The notes beneath the pieces were generated by a model. It ran no database searches and was not told the DNA's origin. It saw only the letters and a list, made by a program, of their open reading frames with translations. Shown here piece after piece: positions 43,801-58,800 of a DNA stretch of 64,000 nucleotides. The stretch covers positions 17,337,490 to 17,401,489 of the forward strand of contig NC_132899.1 of the NCBI RefSeq assembly GCF_030463535.1, written 5' to 3'. The position numbers and the translations under genes are program-made. Origin of the DNA: Salminus brasiliensis. Taxonomy: Eukaryota > Chordata > Actinopteri > Characiformes > Bryconidae. Each line of letters opens with the position of its first letter. The first letter of the stretch is position 1.

Positions 43801-46800
43801 TTTTTTGCTGTTCCAACACATTTGGCTATTCTAATGCTTTAATAAAATGTGATATATTACATACAACCAATTTCTAGACCAAAAAGATTAAATACAGGTT
43901 AAGAAATTATTGTTGTGACGTATGTGTTACATCTGAATTTTAAAATATTTGCAGAAGTCATGTGACCTCTATCTCAATAAGAACAAATGCTAATGAAATT
44001 CTTCTCAATTCATTTCCCTGATTGAATTGTTTAGAACTATAGTCAAAACTAGGCCTGGTCTCTTATGGGTTAAGCCGCTCTTCCTGAGTTAAAAAAAAAA
44101 AAACACTACAATGAGCAGGTCAGGGGGTCCTCTAAAACCAGAGTACCTGTTTTTCTCATGTTGTACATTAAGGTGTGTGGGCTCTGTAGATTCTGCTGTT
44201 TGTTAAAGTGCATACAGTAGCATGTGGATGGGTCAACGCATGAAGTCAGCCAAACGAAACAGGAAATACTGCAAGATACTATTCTTTCAGGACTAAAATT
44301 TCAGGAAACCAAAGATGATTGCAATCACAACCATCCTTCCTATTATCATTATCGTCATTCTTCCTATTTCCAAAATACAAATATTTTCAGTGAAAATATG
44401 AAATATTTAAAATAAAAGCTGAATATTAAAGCAATGGCTGGTTATGACAAACATGATTCACATGGACTCCCCAGAGGACATTTTTAGGGACGTGAGCAAT
44501 GTCTGAAGTCTGTTGGTTTTGCAAACAGCCTTTGATTATTGAATGTTTTGGGCATTATTACATGGAGGAGTCACTGATTCCTGATCTTGCTCATTCTGCG
44601 CAACCAGAATATTAGAACTGACTTTAAAAACCCCTAGTAAAAAAGCTTCTGCATAATGGGTCACTAAAATAATTAAAACCCAAATGTATCTTTAATGCTA
44701 ATTAAGCTGTAAAACAGTCCATTTTGAATTTGTTACGGTTTAAGTCAAAACCGTAAACTGCTTTATGTATGACTGCCCATTCAGCCTAAATCAGTTTAGC
44801 CACTCTCCTTAAAACGAAGGTGCTACCAAGGGTTCTTTAAGTAATGCCATCAATCAAGTGAACCTTTAGATCAAGTGAAGGTTCTTTAAACCCTTAAAAG
44901 GTCCTGCACACTGATACATCTCTTTGTAAAAACATGGAACTTTAGGGAACCAAAAGTAGTACTTCTATGGCATCGCTCAAAGGATCCTTTGTTGTGTCTT
45001 TATGGTTAAAATTGTACTCACTGATGTTCACAGGGAGTTCCACTTACCAACAGACTGTCTGTCTTGCTATTGCAAAACAGTTGCAATAGATTACAGTCCA
45101 AATACAGACATTCCATTGTGTTTAGTATTTCAACCTATACTGCTCTTCGAATGAAGAACATTAAAATATATTCAGATTTTTTATTTAATCAGGCTATTTA
45201 AGTGCATGCGTTTCCCACAGTGCAGACCCACATTTTATTTGACTGCAACGAAAATAACTTCTATTGCAATAAAAAAGTGGACTGAATCATTAGCTATAGA
45301 AGCTCTGATCCCTTGAGTAAAGTGACTTGTTCGAAGTGAATGTAACATGTGTTACTTGCTGTTTAGACAAAGCCATTTCATGACATCATGGAAAAGGAAG
45401 AAAGGTGTTGCATGTCTAGCTCTGTCTGCATTAGTCATTTCACAAGTTAACACTACAAAAGCACAGACATGCTGACTTCCTCTGACCTCAAAGGTCCCCT
45501 TAGCAGCATTCTAACCCACCAAAAATAGGGCCATGTTCTCTCTCTCCCTCTGCTGTCTATTTCACAAACACTGTTCCACTAGCTGAGATGAGATTCAGCT
45601 AAAGGTAAGATTTAGCAGTTTAATTAGAGAACACTGATTAGAATATCAGAGGCCGTTAGGGTCAGCTGTCAGCTGTCTTTCAATTTACTTTACCTCTATA
45701 AACAAATATCATTACCAATCCCCAGAAAGCGAACACTTCCTGTAATTATAGACGAAATAATTACATTGTTCTCATTTTAATTGTGTTCAGATGTAGATCT
45801 TACAGAGATCAGGCCCTTTGTTTGAAAGTTAACGGAAAAAGCTTATGTCATAAGTGTGACCATATGCATGGCCAAATGTTCCTTGCTTGCTGGGAAACCT
45901 ATCAGAAATGCGGGTCTGTACCGACTTGTCTGCATTCACCGGGAAAACCAAAAGAACATGCACTTAAAAACCAGAATGATCACAGCATTTTGCCCCTAGA
46001 TCTGTTATACATTTGAACAGCAAGCACATCTCTTGCCTGTGTCGGCCAGTAACATTCCTTTCACTGTATGTAATTCAAAGCCATTAGAAAAACCACCCTT
46101 AATCTTGTAAGGCTTTCCTTTATATTCCTACACAAGTTCAGTCTGGCATTGTCCTGTCAGTGATCTCAGTTTCTGTAAGCTGATACTGCCTGTTTGTGGG
46201 GCTTTTTTGACACTAAATCTGCTTCTATTCTTCTCCTGCTGAATACAGTGAATACAATATTGTGCATTTTCCATCCTTTTTAAAAGGAACCCTAGAATGT
46301 ATTTCCCTTGTGTCTTCATTGAAAAAAATACCCCATGGTCAAAACCTCAAAGTTGTTTGTGTGGGTCACTGGTCTAATGTGCTACCACTAGGGCTTAGGG
46401 GTCTTGAGCAACTTGCCATCAGCAATCAGAGTCAGGGAGAGCACAATAGGCCAAGCCCTCTTCGGGTCAATAGATGGCGTTCTCTACCCTTATCAATCTT
46501 AAGTGATGTTGGTCAGCACAGGCGTCTGTGAGCTGGTGTGCCAGAGCTGAGGACCCGACATTTACCTCAGATCATCCCGGCTGCCTGGCATCAGTAGCAG
46601 TTTGAAAAGAGGTAGTGGCTGGCTTTGCATGTATCGGCACAGGAGGACCTAGGGGGAGTTATGAACGGGTGGGATTTTATTTATGCCCCTGAAATCTACA
46701 TACACCCAGCCTATTAGAAGAGGTTTTTCTGTGCTAAAGCTGCGATGCGGTCAAACACAACACCTATTTGGGGAAAATATGATGTTGTTGATATTTGTAA

Positions 46801-49800
46801 CACTTGAGAGCAGCTCCAATCACTACCATACTGTGGTAGAAAATGGTGTTTCTATGCAAACCAGGTCTCATTACCAGCTTTGCTTGTGCAAGTGTCCATA
46901 AAAGGGGAGCTCAAAAGCAGTGTGCAATGACATGAAAGCCAGGGAAATTCCAGGCTAAATTCCTAGTCGACTGACTTTTATCATCTCTTTATCCAGACCC
47001 TTGAAAACAAACTAGAGTACCTCAGAGCAGAGCTGACTACACACCAGATGGAAAAGTGCAGCACTGTGTGAAAAAGCCAAACCCAGGGAATCGAGTGGGG
47101 GCTGAGCGGGTGCTAGGCTAAAACACTTGACGCACATTTGACACAGCACTCAGGCACAACTCTCTTGTGATGATACATGGCTTTGTCAGCCTGACATCTG
47201 GATTACTGTAATGAGCTCACTGTAGGCTGCACACAAAGCTGAATGTACATAACCCATCATTTAGGCTGTCATCAAGATAATTCCTACCCTACAATCATTA
47301 AAAAATGGTTCTGAGACTCTGATACTTTGAAATGTACAGTGTTGTCTCACATAGCCACAAGCTGTGCATCTCCTCCAGGGCATGATGGGATTCTTTAGCT
47401 AGAAGCTCTATGTTCTACACAGCATGTCACTGTTCAAGTCCTGTTCATGTCAGTCAACTATTTTCTGTTTCTGCTCTCTGAAGTCGCACTCTAAATCTGA
47501 GGAGATTTGCAAGTTCGGCTGTTCCAACAAACTATTGAATCATGTCAAGTGAAGTTATTTGTAATTTAAAAAAACATAAGCGTCCAATGTGTTAATCTTT
47601 TCAGAATCATAAAGTTACTGTTATTACTCATTACTCATCCTAATGCATATGCACAGTGTAAAAACTGCTTATATTTAATATGTTACTTTTTTATATATGC
47701 TATTTATTCACATTTGATCCATGTAAAAATACACATTCTATTTTAAAGGTGCTGGTCTGGGGGGATGCACTAGCATCAGTAGGCAACAGCCTACATACAG
47801 CAATCTATACAGAGAATTAGGTAAACAAGAATGACCATGTTTTTATGAAATATAATGTTTTATATGTCAATAATAAAACACAAATTAAAGCAATATTATT
47901 CTTAGGAGTAATTAATGTATGATCTGTATGTATGTATGTATTATCTAAAACAGTCCTTACTGGTTATGTATAAAATTTTATATGTTTTTAAGGCCATTTT
48001 TTAATAGTTTTGCCAAATGCCAAAAATGTATTTATTTATTTATTCAATTTATAGATGCCTGTCAGTGTACGTATTTTTCTACATAGTATGTTAACTGCTA
48101 GTCATTTCTATCAATTCTGTTTTATTCAGAGAAGCAGGCCAGTGTAGCACTACTGTAAGCCTGGTGAACAGATTTAGCTTGCCTCTGTTTACACACACTG
48201 CTGGGAGAACGAGAGTTAGAGATGTTTATCATCTACCAAAAGTGAACAGTAAAACTCAAACATCGGTGTTAGAGAAGGGCTTTAAATTGTCTATGAGTGT
48301 GTGTAGAGATTCAGTGTGTATCTGTTCAATGTAGCAGGCAGCAGCAGAAGCCCTTTAGTTTGATGGGAGAATGAAACTGTAGCAGTTCAGTTTCCCTGAA
48401 CTTTACCCTGCCCTCAGACTGTGTGGATTCTCCTGCTTCTTTCTCTATTGGACAGAAGGAACATGCCCTCATGCTTCCCCTGACAGCCTTTCACTGTTTG
48501 AAACTGTCCAAACACAAATAACACACGTAATACTGGAACAATGTTGGTGAATTTGGTAAAGCTACCCCTCTCTCACCATCATCCCAAAGATGGTGCCAAT
48601 GGTGGCTGCCTAATTAATATCACTCCCTAAATAAAACAGAACTAACTGAAATGACTAAAAATTGTTTGCACGATATAAATGAACAAACAGAAAAAAACAT
48701 TAAATATTAATTTTTAATGACTATGATGTAAGGAACTACAGAAGCAGAGTCGCATCTGACAGGTGCTAGCCAGACCTAGTCATCTATGAATCCGTAACTC
48801 TGGAAATAATTTTCCATACACTTTGGATGCAACCCTGGATCCCTTTGAGGTTTATTAATGTTGTCTGTGTGTTTTTGTATACCAAAAAATGGTCATTATC
48901 AAATTTCACAGGACCGTTTCCAACTTTTGTTTGATTGTGGCCATATGTTGTTAGGGGTTAGTCTGCTGTGACAGGTGGATATCTTAAAACCAGTGAATTC
49001 AAAATGGGCTGTTATTGCAGATTAGTGTCCAGATAAGCACTGTATGAACTGGTGAGTGAAGTTAGAAACTGTATCAATATTTACATACTTTTGGTTTACC
49101 TTACAGACACCAGTGTCTGCGGTCCTCCAGAACTATGCAAGGTTATACTGTATCTACTGCTATTTGCTTTTAGGCTGTTTACAAAAAGGCTTGGGTAAAA
49201 CCAAAATCCCTTGGATTGCGCTACCTCAGGCAAATGAAGCAGGATCAGCACAGACAAGCCTACAGACGATGAATAATTTTTGCAGTGCCTGATTAAGTCC
49301 ACAAAAAGCCACAGCGTCAGTCTAGTCTTTTCATTCTTTGAGAAGCAACGTGGTACAGCTTCTGAGCAACTGCCTTTAAGTGCCTTAAAGCTACACTTTG
49401 GCAGGACATTGCTTATTAGGGGAGAATGGATAAGTTAAGGAGAACTTCACAGGAAACATTGGGGGCATTACAGAACTGAAGCTTTATCTACCAGAGAGGG
49501 TGAGTGTATCCTGTCTTTTGTTACAGAGTCTGGTTTAAAACAAACATCAGTGTGTATTAGAGACACGTTTTGGGGGTTCCCTAAAACAGATTGCCTGGCT
49601 ATTTACAGCAAAGCAGCCAGTCAGTTAATGTAGTGCAAGTTTATTTGTTTCCACTGTTGCTGTAGTAACGACTTCCATTTCCTGAATAGGCTTCAAGCAG
49701 GGGACTAACAATTAGGCAAGGCAAGAGATGATGTGTTTGATCTGGCAATGGGGTCTGCTCGAAAGCTGTGGGGACACAGAGTTCCTGAGCAAATGACTTT

Positions 49801-52800
49801 TCCTATAAAACACATTAAGTAATGTGATGGGTCAAGGAGAAGATTGCAGAGCTCAAGTACTCGGCTCTGAGAGGAGGAAGAGGAGAGGAGTTCTTGTTTA
49901 GGGCATTTACAAAGAAATGCTCAGCCTTGAGAGGAGAATGAGGAGAGCAGTTTTTGTTCAGGTCATTTACCAAGAATGTGACTTAACCACACTTCCTATT
50001 CTTGCTCAAAACAATCGTATACTCAGATGACATTGCAGTTTCTAGTTAATGGTAGATTGTTTTACTCTTCTTAGGAAAAGCAGTAAGCACTTTGTCATTG
50101 TTTGTCGGTCACAGATTACTGGCTTGTTTGATGCAGTTTTGTAAACATGGGAAGAGAAAGTAAGTCCTCATCATCATCATCTCAGGTCTGGGTAAAAACT
50201 TAGGGAATACCATCAGCCTCACCTTATTAATGTTAAACCATATTTACTGCTAAAATAAGGATGCAGCGAGAATCAGCAGGCGTTTTGAAATGGACCTCTG
50301 ACGACCACACACAACTGAACACTTATTTTATCCGTGTTATTATATTGTGTAAAATAGTGGCAACATGCCAACCCAACCCTGGAACAAAAGGATATCATTT
50401 GGTTGGGGGGGAAAAAGCAGAGCAGAAGTCCTATTGAATTGTGAGCAGGGCAGTTTTGAGAGGGAAGTGAGGGAGGCAGTGATAAGTGTGTGCTGATACA
50501 TGTTATTGTTAAATGCTTTACAGCATATCACAGTTTACACAATGTGAGTGGCTTTGCTACTTGTGTCTCTGATGCACTATAACACAAACATAACCTTTCT
50601 GGGAACCTAACGGAAAGGCCTAAAAAAAAGCACAAAAGAAGTGGTGCATTAGTCACCGCAGCACACAATATGTAGATGGAAGTATTTCATGATCTTGAAC
50701 CAGTTTAGTACTTCACCATGGTCCAGGGCACCATAGGGGTTGGTGGGTGGGATGGGTTGTTGGTGTTGGACGATTCTGTATTTTTTTTTTTCTTCAATAT
50801 TAAATTAACCTATCCTCATTAAGTCAATTCAGACAGCCATTGTATCCTTTGTGTGTGCATAAAACGGCTTAGCCTTTCATTCAAACCAGGCAGGAAAACA
50901 GAGGAAAGACAAAAGCAACAGTATGTTACCCAACATTTCACAAATGAAAGGTTGGTGTAGTCCACGAGGGGTGGAGTCCAAATTGAAACAGGCTACTTTT
51001 GGTCACCTACTTTGGTCACTTAATATCTCAATATCTTCACAAAACAGCTCTTCTTTTGGCCGACAGTTAATCAATACAGGCTAACATTTTAGCAAGCTAT
51101 TCATACTCAGGCATTTGTCCCTGCCTCTGCCTGGAGCCAGGCCTGCAGATTCAGCTTTAGACTCAGCAGACCAATAAACCATCCCTGCTCCCAACTGAAG
51201 AAGGAGGTAAGCAGTACTGTGTTGAATGACTTATCAGTTAGCATATTTGCTGGGGAATCTTTGTACATTTCTTTTTTCTTTTTATTTTTTAATCCCAAAA
51301 TTAAATTTCTATGGAAACTGTAAAAAAGGTCATTAGCACATTTTCTTCTAGATGGCATATGTCTTATATCAAATAACAAACTGCAGCGTAGGAACAGTGG
51401 CATGCATGTTTGCACAGTGGGGATGTCCCGATCAGGGTATTGTGTGTTTTATACAGTTACAGATATTATTACATTCCTACTGTACAGTGTTGTCATGGTC
51501 TGTGGTGGTGTGTAATCTTTTCATGGGGACCCAAAATCCCTGGTGGTGCCTCTGATAATATTAAAGTGCTGGTAAATATAAACTATTTTGCCGTACAACG
51601 CCATACATGTACCTCTCCGACATTATTGCAATACACTAATGCTGCCGCTGCTTTGCGTGAGCTCACATGCATTGGCCACCCACAAATACAACGCTTGCTG
51701 CAGAGCGGAACAGCTGGCTTTAGGTTATATCCAAAACCACACTGTTTGTAAGTTGCAGATCTTCTTAAGAAACTGTTTGTAGAACAACATGGCTAACCAG
51801 TATTGCATTAATAACAACCATGAATTGCACATTTTTTAACACTTTCACTTGCAAACATGGGCACCGAAATGAAAAGGAAGACGCAGTAGGCCTATGAGAT
51901 GCCTGATGCAGGCATCCTTAAAGCTTCTCTACTGAAAACAAGGCCTCCTGCAACTGGCATAAATAAGAAAATCAGTTTGACAAATGGTCTCCAAGAAGTG
52001 TAAAAGAATGGTTCACTGAAAAAAAAAATTCCCCATAAAATAGTTAATTAGGGTGATCATACGTCCTCTTTTTCCCCAGATGTCCTCTTTTTGGGATGTG
52101 AAAAATGCGTCCGGAATTTCTAAATTGTGTAAAATATCCAGAATTTTGCATTCCACACATACTAGTCGCGTCCCAAAGCATAGTCTCCTGACAAGGTTGG
52201 CTGCATTTCTCGGCCTCCTATCATAGAAGGCTGTTCCACAGTGAATGACCCTTCTTATACAGCCCAGAAATGTAGCCTACAGTCGGAGCGATCTGGAGGT
52301 CGCAACTGATGCATCTTTCCCGGCTCTTATTTACTCACAGTTCTCTGTGCACATACAATGCGGGGGAACCTTTTTATTTTATTCATGTAATACATATTTC
52401 TTAATTGTCAGGAAAATGTACATGTTTTTTTTTTCTTTTTCATTCTTTAAGCTGAAATAAAAGGTTATTTTCAAGATTCAAGATTCAAGAGTTTTATTGT
52501 CATATGCACAGCCGAAACAGACAGTTACGCTGTACAATGAAATTCTTACTTTGCTGTCCCTCCATTCACCAATAGATAAAGATAACAAAAAAGAAATTAA
52601 TAATAAAAAATATATACAAAATAAATAAAGTATAATAATATAAGTTGAAGTAAATAAAATTAAACTTTTTCCTTTTTTACAATTAAAAAAAATTTAAATA
52701 AAATAAAATAAAATAAAAGTTACATGTTTTTTTGCCAAATAGACGATTACAGCTATTTATCAGTTTGGATAAACGAGTAAATATTTATATATTAATGGTT

Positions 52801-55800
52801 GTTAACATGGTTGTATGGTTTTAGAGATATTTAACCCTCTCACATGCCATGGTCCTACAACTCCTTTGACCCCCAGCCTCCACATCCTAACCACTACGGA
52901 TGCCCGTGTGTCCCCAGTCTCCTCTTAAGTTAATTGACGTTGAAGTTTTTTGGGTGATATCTAGGTTATGTCCAAAATCGACTACACTACCATAGTAAAT
53001 AGTATGCCAGCAACAGTAGAAGTGCATGCATTAGTATGGAGTAAAAACATATGCTTTAGCTATTAGCCACATTAGCTTGAGTGTAACTAAAGAGGCACGC
53101 TCTGGGCACCAAACCCGTCTGTGACTGATTAACTGCATTTGAGGTCACAGAAATTGTGCAAATGTGATTTTTTTGGCGAACCGTTGGTGTAGATTAAATA
53201 GCTATTTAACAACAGTGCAGACATCGGTGTGTGTCCAGTCCGCGGTCAGCTGGGTTTCCGTGGCGACAGACCTGCAGAGTTTTACCCTCAGGGTGGAAGT
53301 GACCGCAGCGCTCCTACTTCCTCTGATGGACTCGCCTTCTTCATGCGCTCCTTCCGCCGGGAATGGCCAGCCTTTAGGTAAAAGCGCGATGTTACACACA
53401 CCGCCTAGCTTCTCTCTGCGTCTTAGTCTCAGGGAGTGTGTGTGTGCGTGCGCGCGCGCGCGTGCGTGTGTCTGAACTTCAAAAGTCGTGTGTGCAGACG
53501 AAGGGATGTGCTGTAAGAAGCGCAGACTCAGGAATGCAGCTGTCCAGCCAGTGTAGTCTCAGTTAGTGGACTCCTTTAGGCCATTCTGTTCTTTTAGGCC
53601 CTTTATCTCTTTCCTCACTTCAGCTGTGGGAGCTGCTCTGTCTGCTCTGGCCACATGGTGACCCCGCCGCGTGCACACAACCACATCCTTTATATTATTA
53701 TAGTATTCATTTTAATAGTGTGCTTCAGTGGTCTAGTCCAGTAGTCGAATACTTTCAGAAGCAGAGCAACAGCAGTATGGGCAGCAGACCAGCATTCATT
53801 TATTTACCCTGTTGCCTCACTGCCAGTGGGTTATGGAGTGGCTTGTTTAATGGCGTACTTGCATGAATTTATGCTGCTGTCGTCCTGGTGCCAGACACCA
53901 CAGGACACCTTGTGAGGGGTTAGAGCTATTTTAGCACAAGGGGGCCTGCACTCTGTTTGGCAGGTGGTTTTAATGTTATGGCAAAGCCAACTCTGCCAGA
54001 TCTGTTGACTTTCTTAGCAACAAAAAAGGTAACTTATTACTTATTATTATTAACTAACTAACTTATTATTAGTTAACTTAGAAGGTAATAAAACAATACA
54101 TTTGAGATGATGAGAGATTCTGTTTGGGGTGAGCAGAATATCATATAAAAAGTAGTAAAATATCAGTTGATAATGACTGCTTCTTACACACGTCTTCATG
54201 CCACACTTGCACTCATACCTGATTAAAGGATAAAGGATAAGGATAAAGGTGCACGTATTCGTCACTGTACAGTGTGGACTGTACAGCGAAATGTGTCCTC
54301 CGCATTTAACCCATCTGGTAGTGAACACACACTCACACACACACATGTGTTAGGGGCAGTGAGTACACACACACCCAGAGCGGTGGGCAGCCAACTCCAG
54401 CGCCCGGGGAGCAGAGAGGGTAAAGGGCCTTGCTCAAGGGCCCAACAGTGGCAGCTTGCCGAGCCCGGGAATCGAACCCACAACCCTGTTATCGATATCC
54501 CGGCGCTCTAACCGCTGAGCCACCACTGCCCCAATACACCCCAATACACACATACATACACCTGCCAGCAAGGGCATCCCCAGGTATGTGAAAGGGTTCT
54601 GTGCATTTTACTGTAGATTTTACCCAGGATGTACTTTAGGGTTTGTAGCTTCTGATATTTTTTGGGCACTAGCTACCCACGGTCTTGTGCACGCACACAC
54701 TAACACATACAGCCTTCCTGTGTTAAATCTGCATCTGACAGCTTTAACATCTCTTCAGTTATAGGCCGTGCTCACCATCCAACCCACACTTTTACCTTGT
54801 GTGAGAAGTGTGAGAAGTATCACTGTCAACATGCTATTTTCCGATGCCATACACTGTATCACAATATATGCTTCTCATCCATTGTTGTGCTGTGAGTTTT
54901 TTGGTCCTGACATATTAAATGTGATTGGATTGACCCACTGATTTCTGCATCCTGCACTCTAACAACGTATTTTGGGATTTGTGTTTAATGAGGAGCAGTG
55001 GAAATGACTATACTTTGGTCTTCAGCTTCATGTTATACTTTGTATGGTATGTATGGGCTTTATATTGCTCGTTTGTCCCTTATGGACCTTCAACCCAGTG
55101 GACATTTATATGGCATGTGGACCTGTATCTGACAGTATTGGGACACCTGCTCATTCATTGTTTCTTCTGAAGTCAAGGATATTCAAAAAGTATTGATCCT
55201 GCTTCTGTTGGACAAAAAGTATACTGTCCAGGGAAGGCTTTCTACTAGATTGTGAAGCATTGCTGTAGGGATTTAATTTCATTCAGTGTTAGTAAGTTCA
55301 GAATGTTGGAAGATCACCACCCCACCTCACATGCCCTGCTTTTATCTTCTGGCAGAGACCAAATCTAGGCTTATGGCAGATCAAACGCAGAGCATCCCCT
55401 TGTATAAACAGTGGAAAGCAGCTGTACCTGATAGAGAGGAGATTGGTAAACAGTGTGACTGCTCTTACCTTATTTGATTTTCCACAAAGCTCACAGTCGA
55501 GTGTTTCCTGTCTTTGTCTTTTCTCACGCTTTTTGTTTAAACTGTGAAATTCTGCAACATGACAAGTTTTTATCAATAATATTATTCATTATGGTGCCTG
55601 TCTGTTTAAATTCTGTGATAATCCGTCTGGCTGGTCTGGTGAGGTTTATGGTCTTTAAAAATAACTGTTAAACAACAAGCTCATCACTACAGAATGTCAG
55701 CATCTAAAACTGTTTAGTACATTTGTGCATTAACAGCTGAACTAAGTCTCTTTCTTCTTCTCACTGTTTATCTTAGAAATGAAAGCCAAGAATCCGTGGC

Positions 55801-58800
55801 ACCGGCCGTGGATCATCTGCATCGCTGTCTTGTTTGCCCTTGGAGTCATCGCAATGGTGGTCGTTGGAGTAGTGCAGAACAAACCTCTTCACCAGAAGTA
55901 CAAGGTATACGCTTCAGAAAATAGGTTCTTCAAGGCTTCTTGAATAAAATCATATTGCATAAAGAACCACAAAGAACCACATGACTGCTTAATTAGTTCC
56001 TTGGCATTAAAAATATATACATTTTAGGCTACAGTTGCCTTCACAAGGTTATTACAGACAACATGTTTTCTGTTGAATCAATTATTTATTCATTTTTTCT
56101 AAACAGCTTGAAAAAGCTATTGTTAAATACATTATTTTTACGTACTGTACTGTTTTACATATTGTATGTAGAACCCTTTTATGCTAAATGTGTTTGGGTA
56201 TAATCAAAAAGGGCTAAAATGCCAATGCTTAGAGCAGCTAAATGAAGAAGCCCTTTAAATATCTTAAATATATATAACCCAAAATGCTGATACAAACATT
56301 ATAAATTACTCATTTTTAAATATGTTTATGCTCATTAGCAGTAAGGTACAACCATCCACAACTGAAAACAGCATTAACTAATATTTAGTTAAAATAATTT
56401 TAAGGGCTACAGTTTTTTTTACAGCTTTTTTTAAAGTGCATATCCTCACTGTCTGACAAAACCTTGTATCTCCAAAATGGCAACTTCACATGATGTTAAA
56501 ATGTCCAAAACAGCAAAAATGGAGATAGAAGGTTTTTGTCTGACAGTTACGATATGCTCTTCAAAACAACATAAACCACTCTTAAGCCAGTCAGAGCACA
56601 CAGGGTAGCTGCTAATCATAATCATAATAAGTGCTTGTGATAAATGTGCAATTCCATATGAGCACGCCACCATGTATTGGATTTTTTATGACGTTCCATT
56701 GCTGACATAGCTTTGTAATCATATTCACTCATTGTCCCTTTTGTGGTTAAATGTCTTAACTTAATTAGCAGTAATTACTATGACAAGTTTAGACAGGTCT
56801 GGTGCATCATCCAGGTTTTGTCCTGCTCCGTACTGTCTTAGATGCTCTTTTTCAATGTCCCATGCCTGTTCTTTGCCCTGCAGTACGGGATAGTTCTGGA
56901 TGCAGGCTCCTCCCATACATCTGTCTATATCTACCAGTGGCCAGCAGAGAAAGAGAACAACACTGGCAAGGTTCAACAGATTCATGACTGCAATGTTAAA
57001 GGTAACGTTAAAGGATTAAAATACCTTCAGATGCAGATTGTGATAGCATGCCTCATACAAGCTGAGATCAGAAAGCTGAAACAGTGTTGGACTACAACAT
57101 GAACTCATTAGACTGTTTCATCTGTCTGTTACCCAGTGAAAGCATTCCTCTGATTTCGAGTTTTTCTAAACAACTCTGCTTTACCCCGACACTGTTTTAA
57201 AAGGTAAAGGCATCTCCAGTTACTCAGATGATCCAAAAAAGGCTGGTGATTCCCTGAAGGACTGCATGGATGAGGCCAAGAGGAAAATACCCACACACAG
57301 GCACCACGAGACACCTCTATACCTTGGTGCCACAGCAGGAATGAGACTACTTGAGTAAATAATGCTTAGTATCAATTGACTATTTTGAGAGAAGTGCAGA
57401 ATGGTATTTTATTTATATTATATATGCTCCATGTAATTTTATGGACTGCTCCCACATCAGATTCCGGTACCTTTTATCTTCTGTAAAACGGGCAGTAAAA
57501 TAACCTCAGGTCACATTAATCCCATGTAAATCAACATGTGAGTAAATTTTCCATCATAACCTGTGGAAAATGACTTTTTGCTGCTTTTCTCTTGTATGGG
57601 TGCGCTTGAGGAGGCATTTACTTTCATTGTGCATGGCACAGATACCTTGGGTCGTTCAAATTTGTGGCAAACCAGTCAAATTCTGAAGACAATCCAAAGG
57701 ACTCCTTAGTTTTGTACTTGAAACACTGTGACAAATAACTGTAGATTACAGAGTTTTAACAAAGTTTTTTTTTTGTTTAGGATGAAAAATGAAGCTGCCT
57801 CAGAAAAGGTGCTGATATCTGTGGAAGATTTCCTGCGGACTTACCCGTTTTCCTATCAGGGAGCTCGAATTATCACTGGCCAGGAAGAGGGAGCCTTTGG
57901 CTGGATCACTGTCAACTACCTAAAGGAAAACTTAAGAAAGGTATTTATACTATATAATATATATAATATATACTAAGTGATCTTAGGTATAATTCCTTTT
58001 CATAAGGGTCCTTATATCATTCCTTATGCTATTTAAGAACGAATTTCTTTTATTCATTTGAACAAAGTAAGCAACTCATGTAGCTTTTGTACCCTTTTGG
58101 CCATTTCACTGGTGGAACTTTTTAAATAATTGAATCCAATACAATATTTTAGTTGTAACTGTTATCAGATTATTTAAGGTACTGTTGGTTCTCTGTGCAT
58201 GAAATGTGATTCTGCGTTGAGCTGAAGGGGCAAAGGGGGAGGGGTGAGGATCTCTTGCGAGAAGGATTCTGCATTGGCCTTCTTCATGTCAGAACATCCT
58301 CTAGATCCTCTAGAAACACATATGGAGGATATATTTTCAAATCTTTGTGTTAAATATTGTCATTTGGTTTTTATGACTTATTATTTAAATGTAGTTACAC
58401 ATATAAAACATGTGTGTGTGTGTGTTTATGTGCAGGCCTCAGACACTCTAGGAGCTCTCGACCTGGGTGGAGCCTCCACTCAGATCACCTTTGTCTCTGG
58501 GCAGATGCTGGAGTCTCCAGGCAATTCTATTGATTTTAGGCTTTATGGCCATGATTACCATCTATACACTCACAGTTTCCTTTGCTACGGAAAGGACCAG
58601 GTCCTAAAGCTTTCCTTGGCAAATCAAATGCAAACAACACTTGAAATGGTGAGATATTTAAGAAGAATGTCCTTTGAGCTCATGCCCAGCCAATATATCT
58701 GATATTTCAATCTGTTTATCTTTTCTGTTCCAAGACAGAGAACATTATTGTGGAGGACCCTTGTTTCCATCCAGGCTACAATGTCAGAAAAGACTTTCAG

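Larger units (their letters stand above)
40892..53325. other. Long first intron of ENTPD1, mostly unclassified
   Basis: No other gene is supported. Contents: a diverged SINE near 42700-42905, a repeat with GGTTCTTTAA words at 44810-45010, a third copy of the 35.2-kb repeat near 46.67-46.83 kb, a local 60-bp tandem duplication at about 49857-49980, and two repeat fragments at 52035-52570. The segment 41940-42260 is repeat-poor and could hold regulatory sites. A large first intron is also a feature of mammalian ENTPD1. Confidence 0.5.

Noticed and set aside
45783-46016. Cys/His-containing open frame of 77 codons
   Set aside because: The spacing does not match a zinc-binding domain I know, and no splice-linked neighbours were seen.
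58178-58206. Candidate missing ENTPD1 exon around TGGTTCTCT
   Set aside because: In the phase required after AAG at 57940 it meets a stop within a few codons, and the available donors are weak. It is kept only as a hint.
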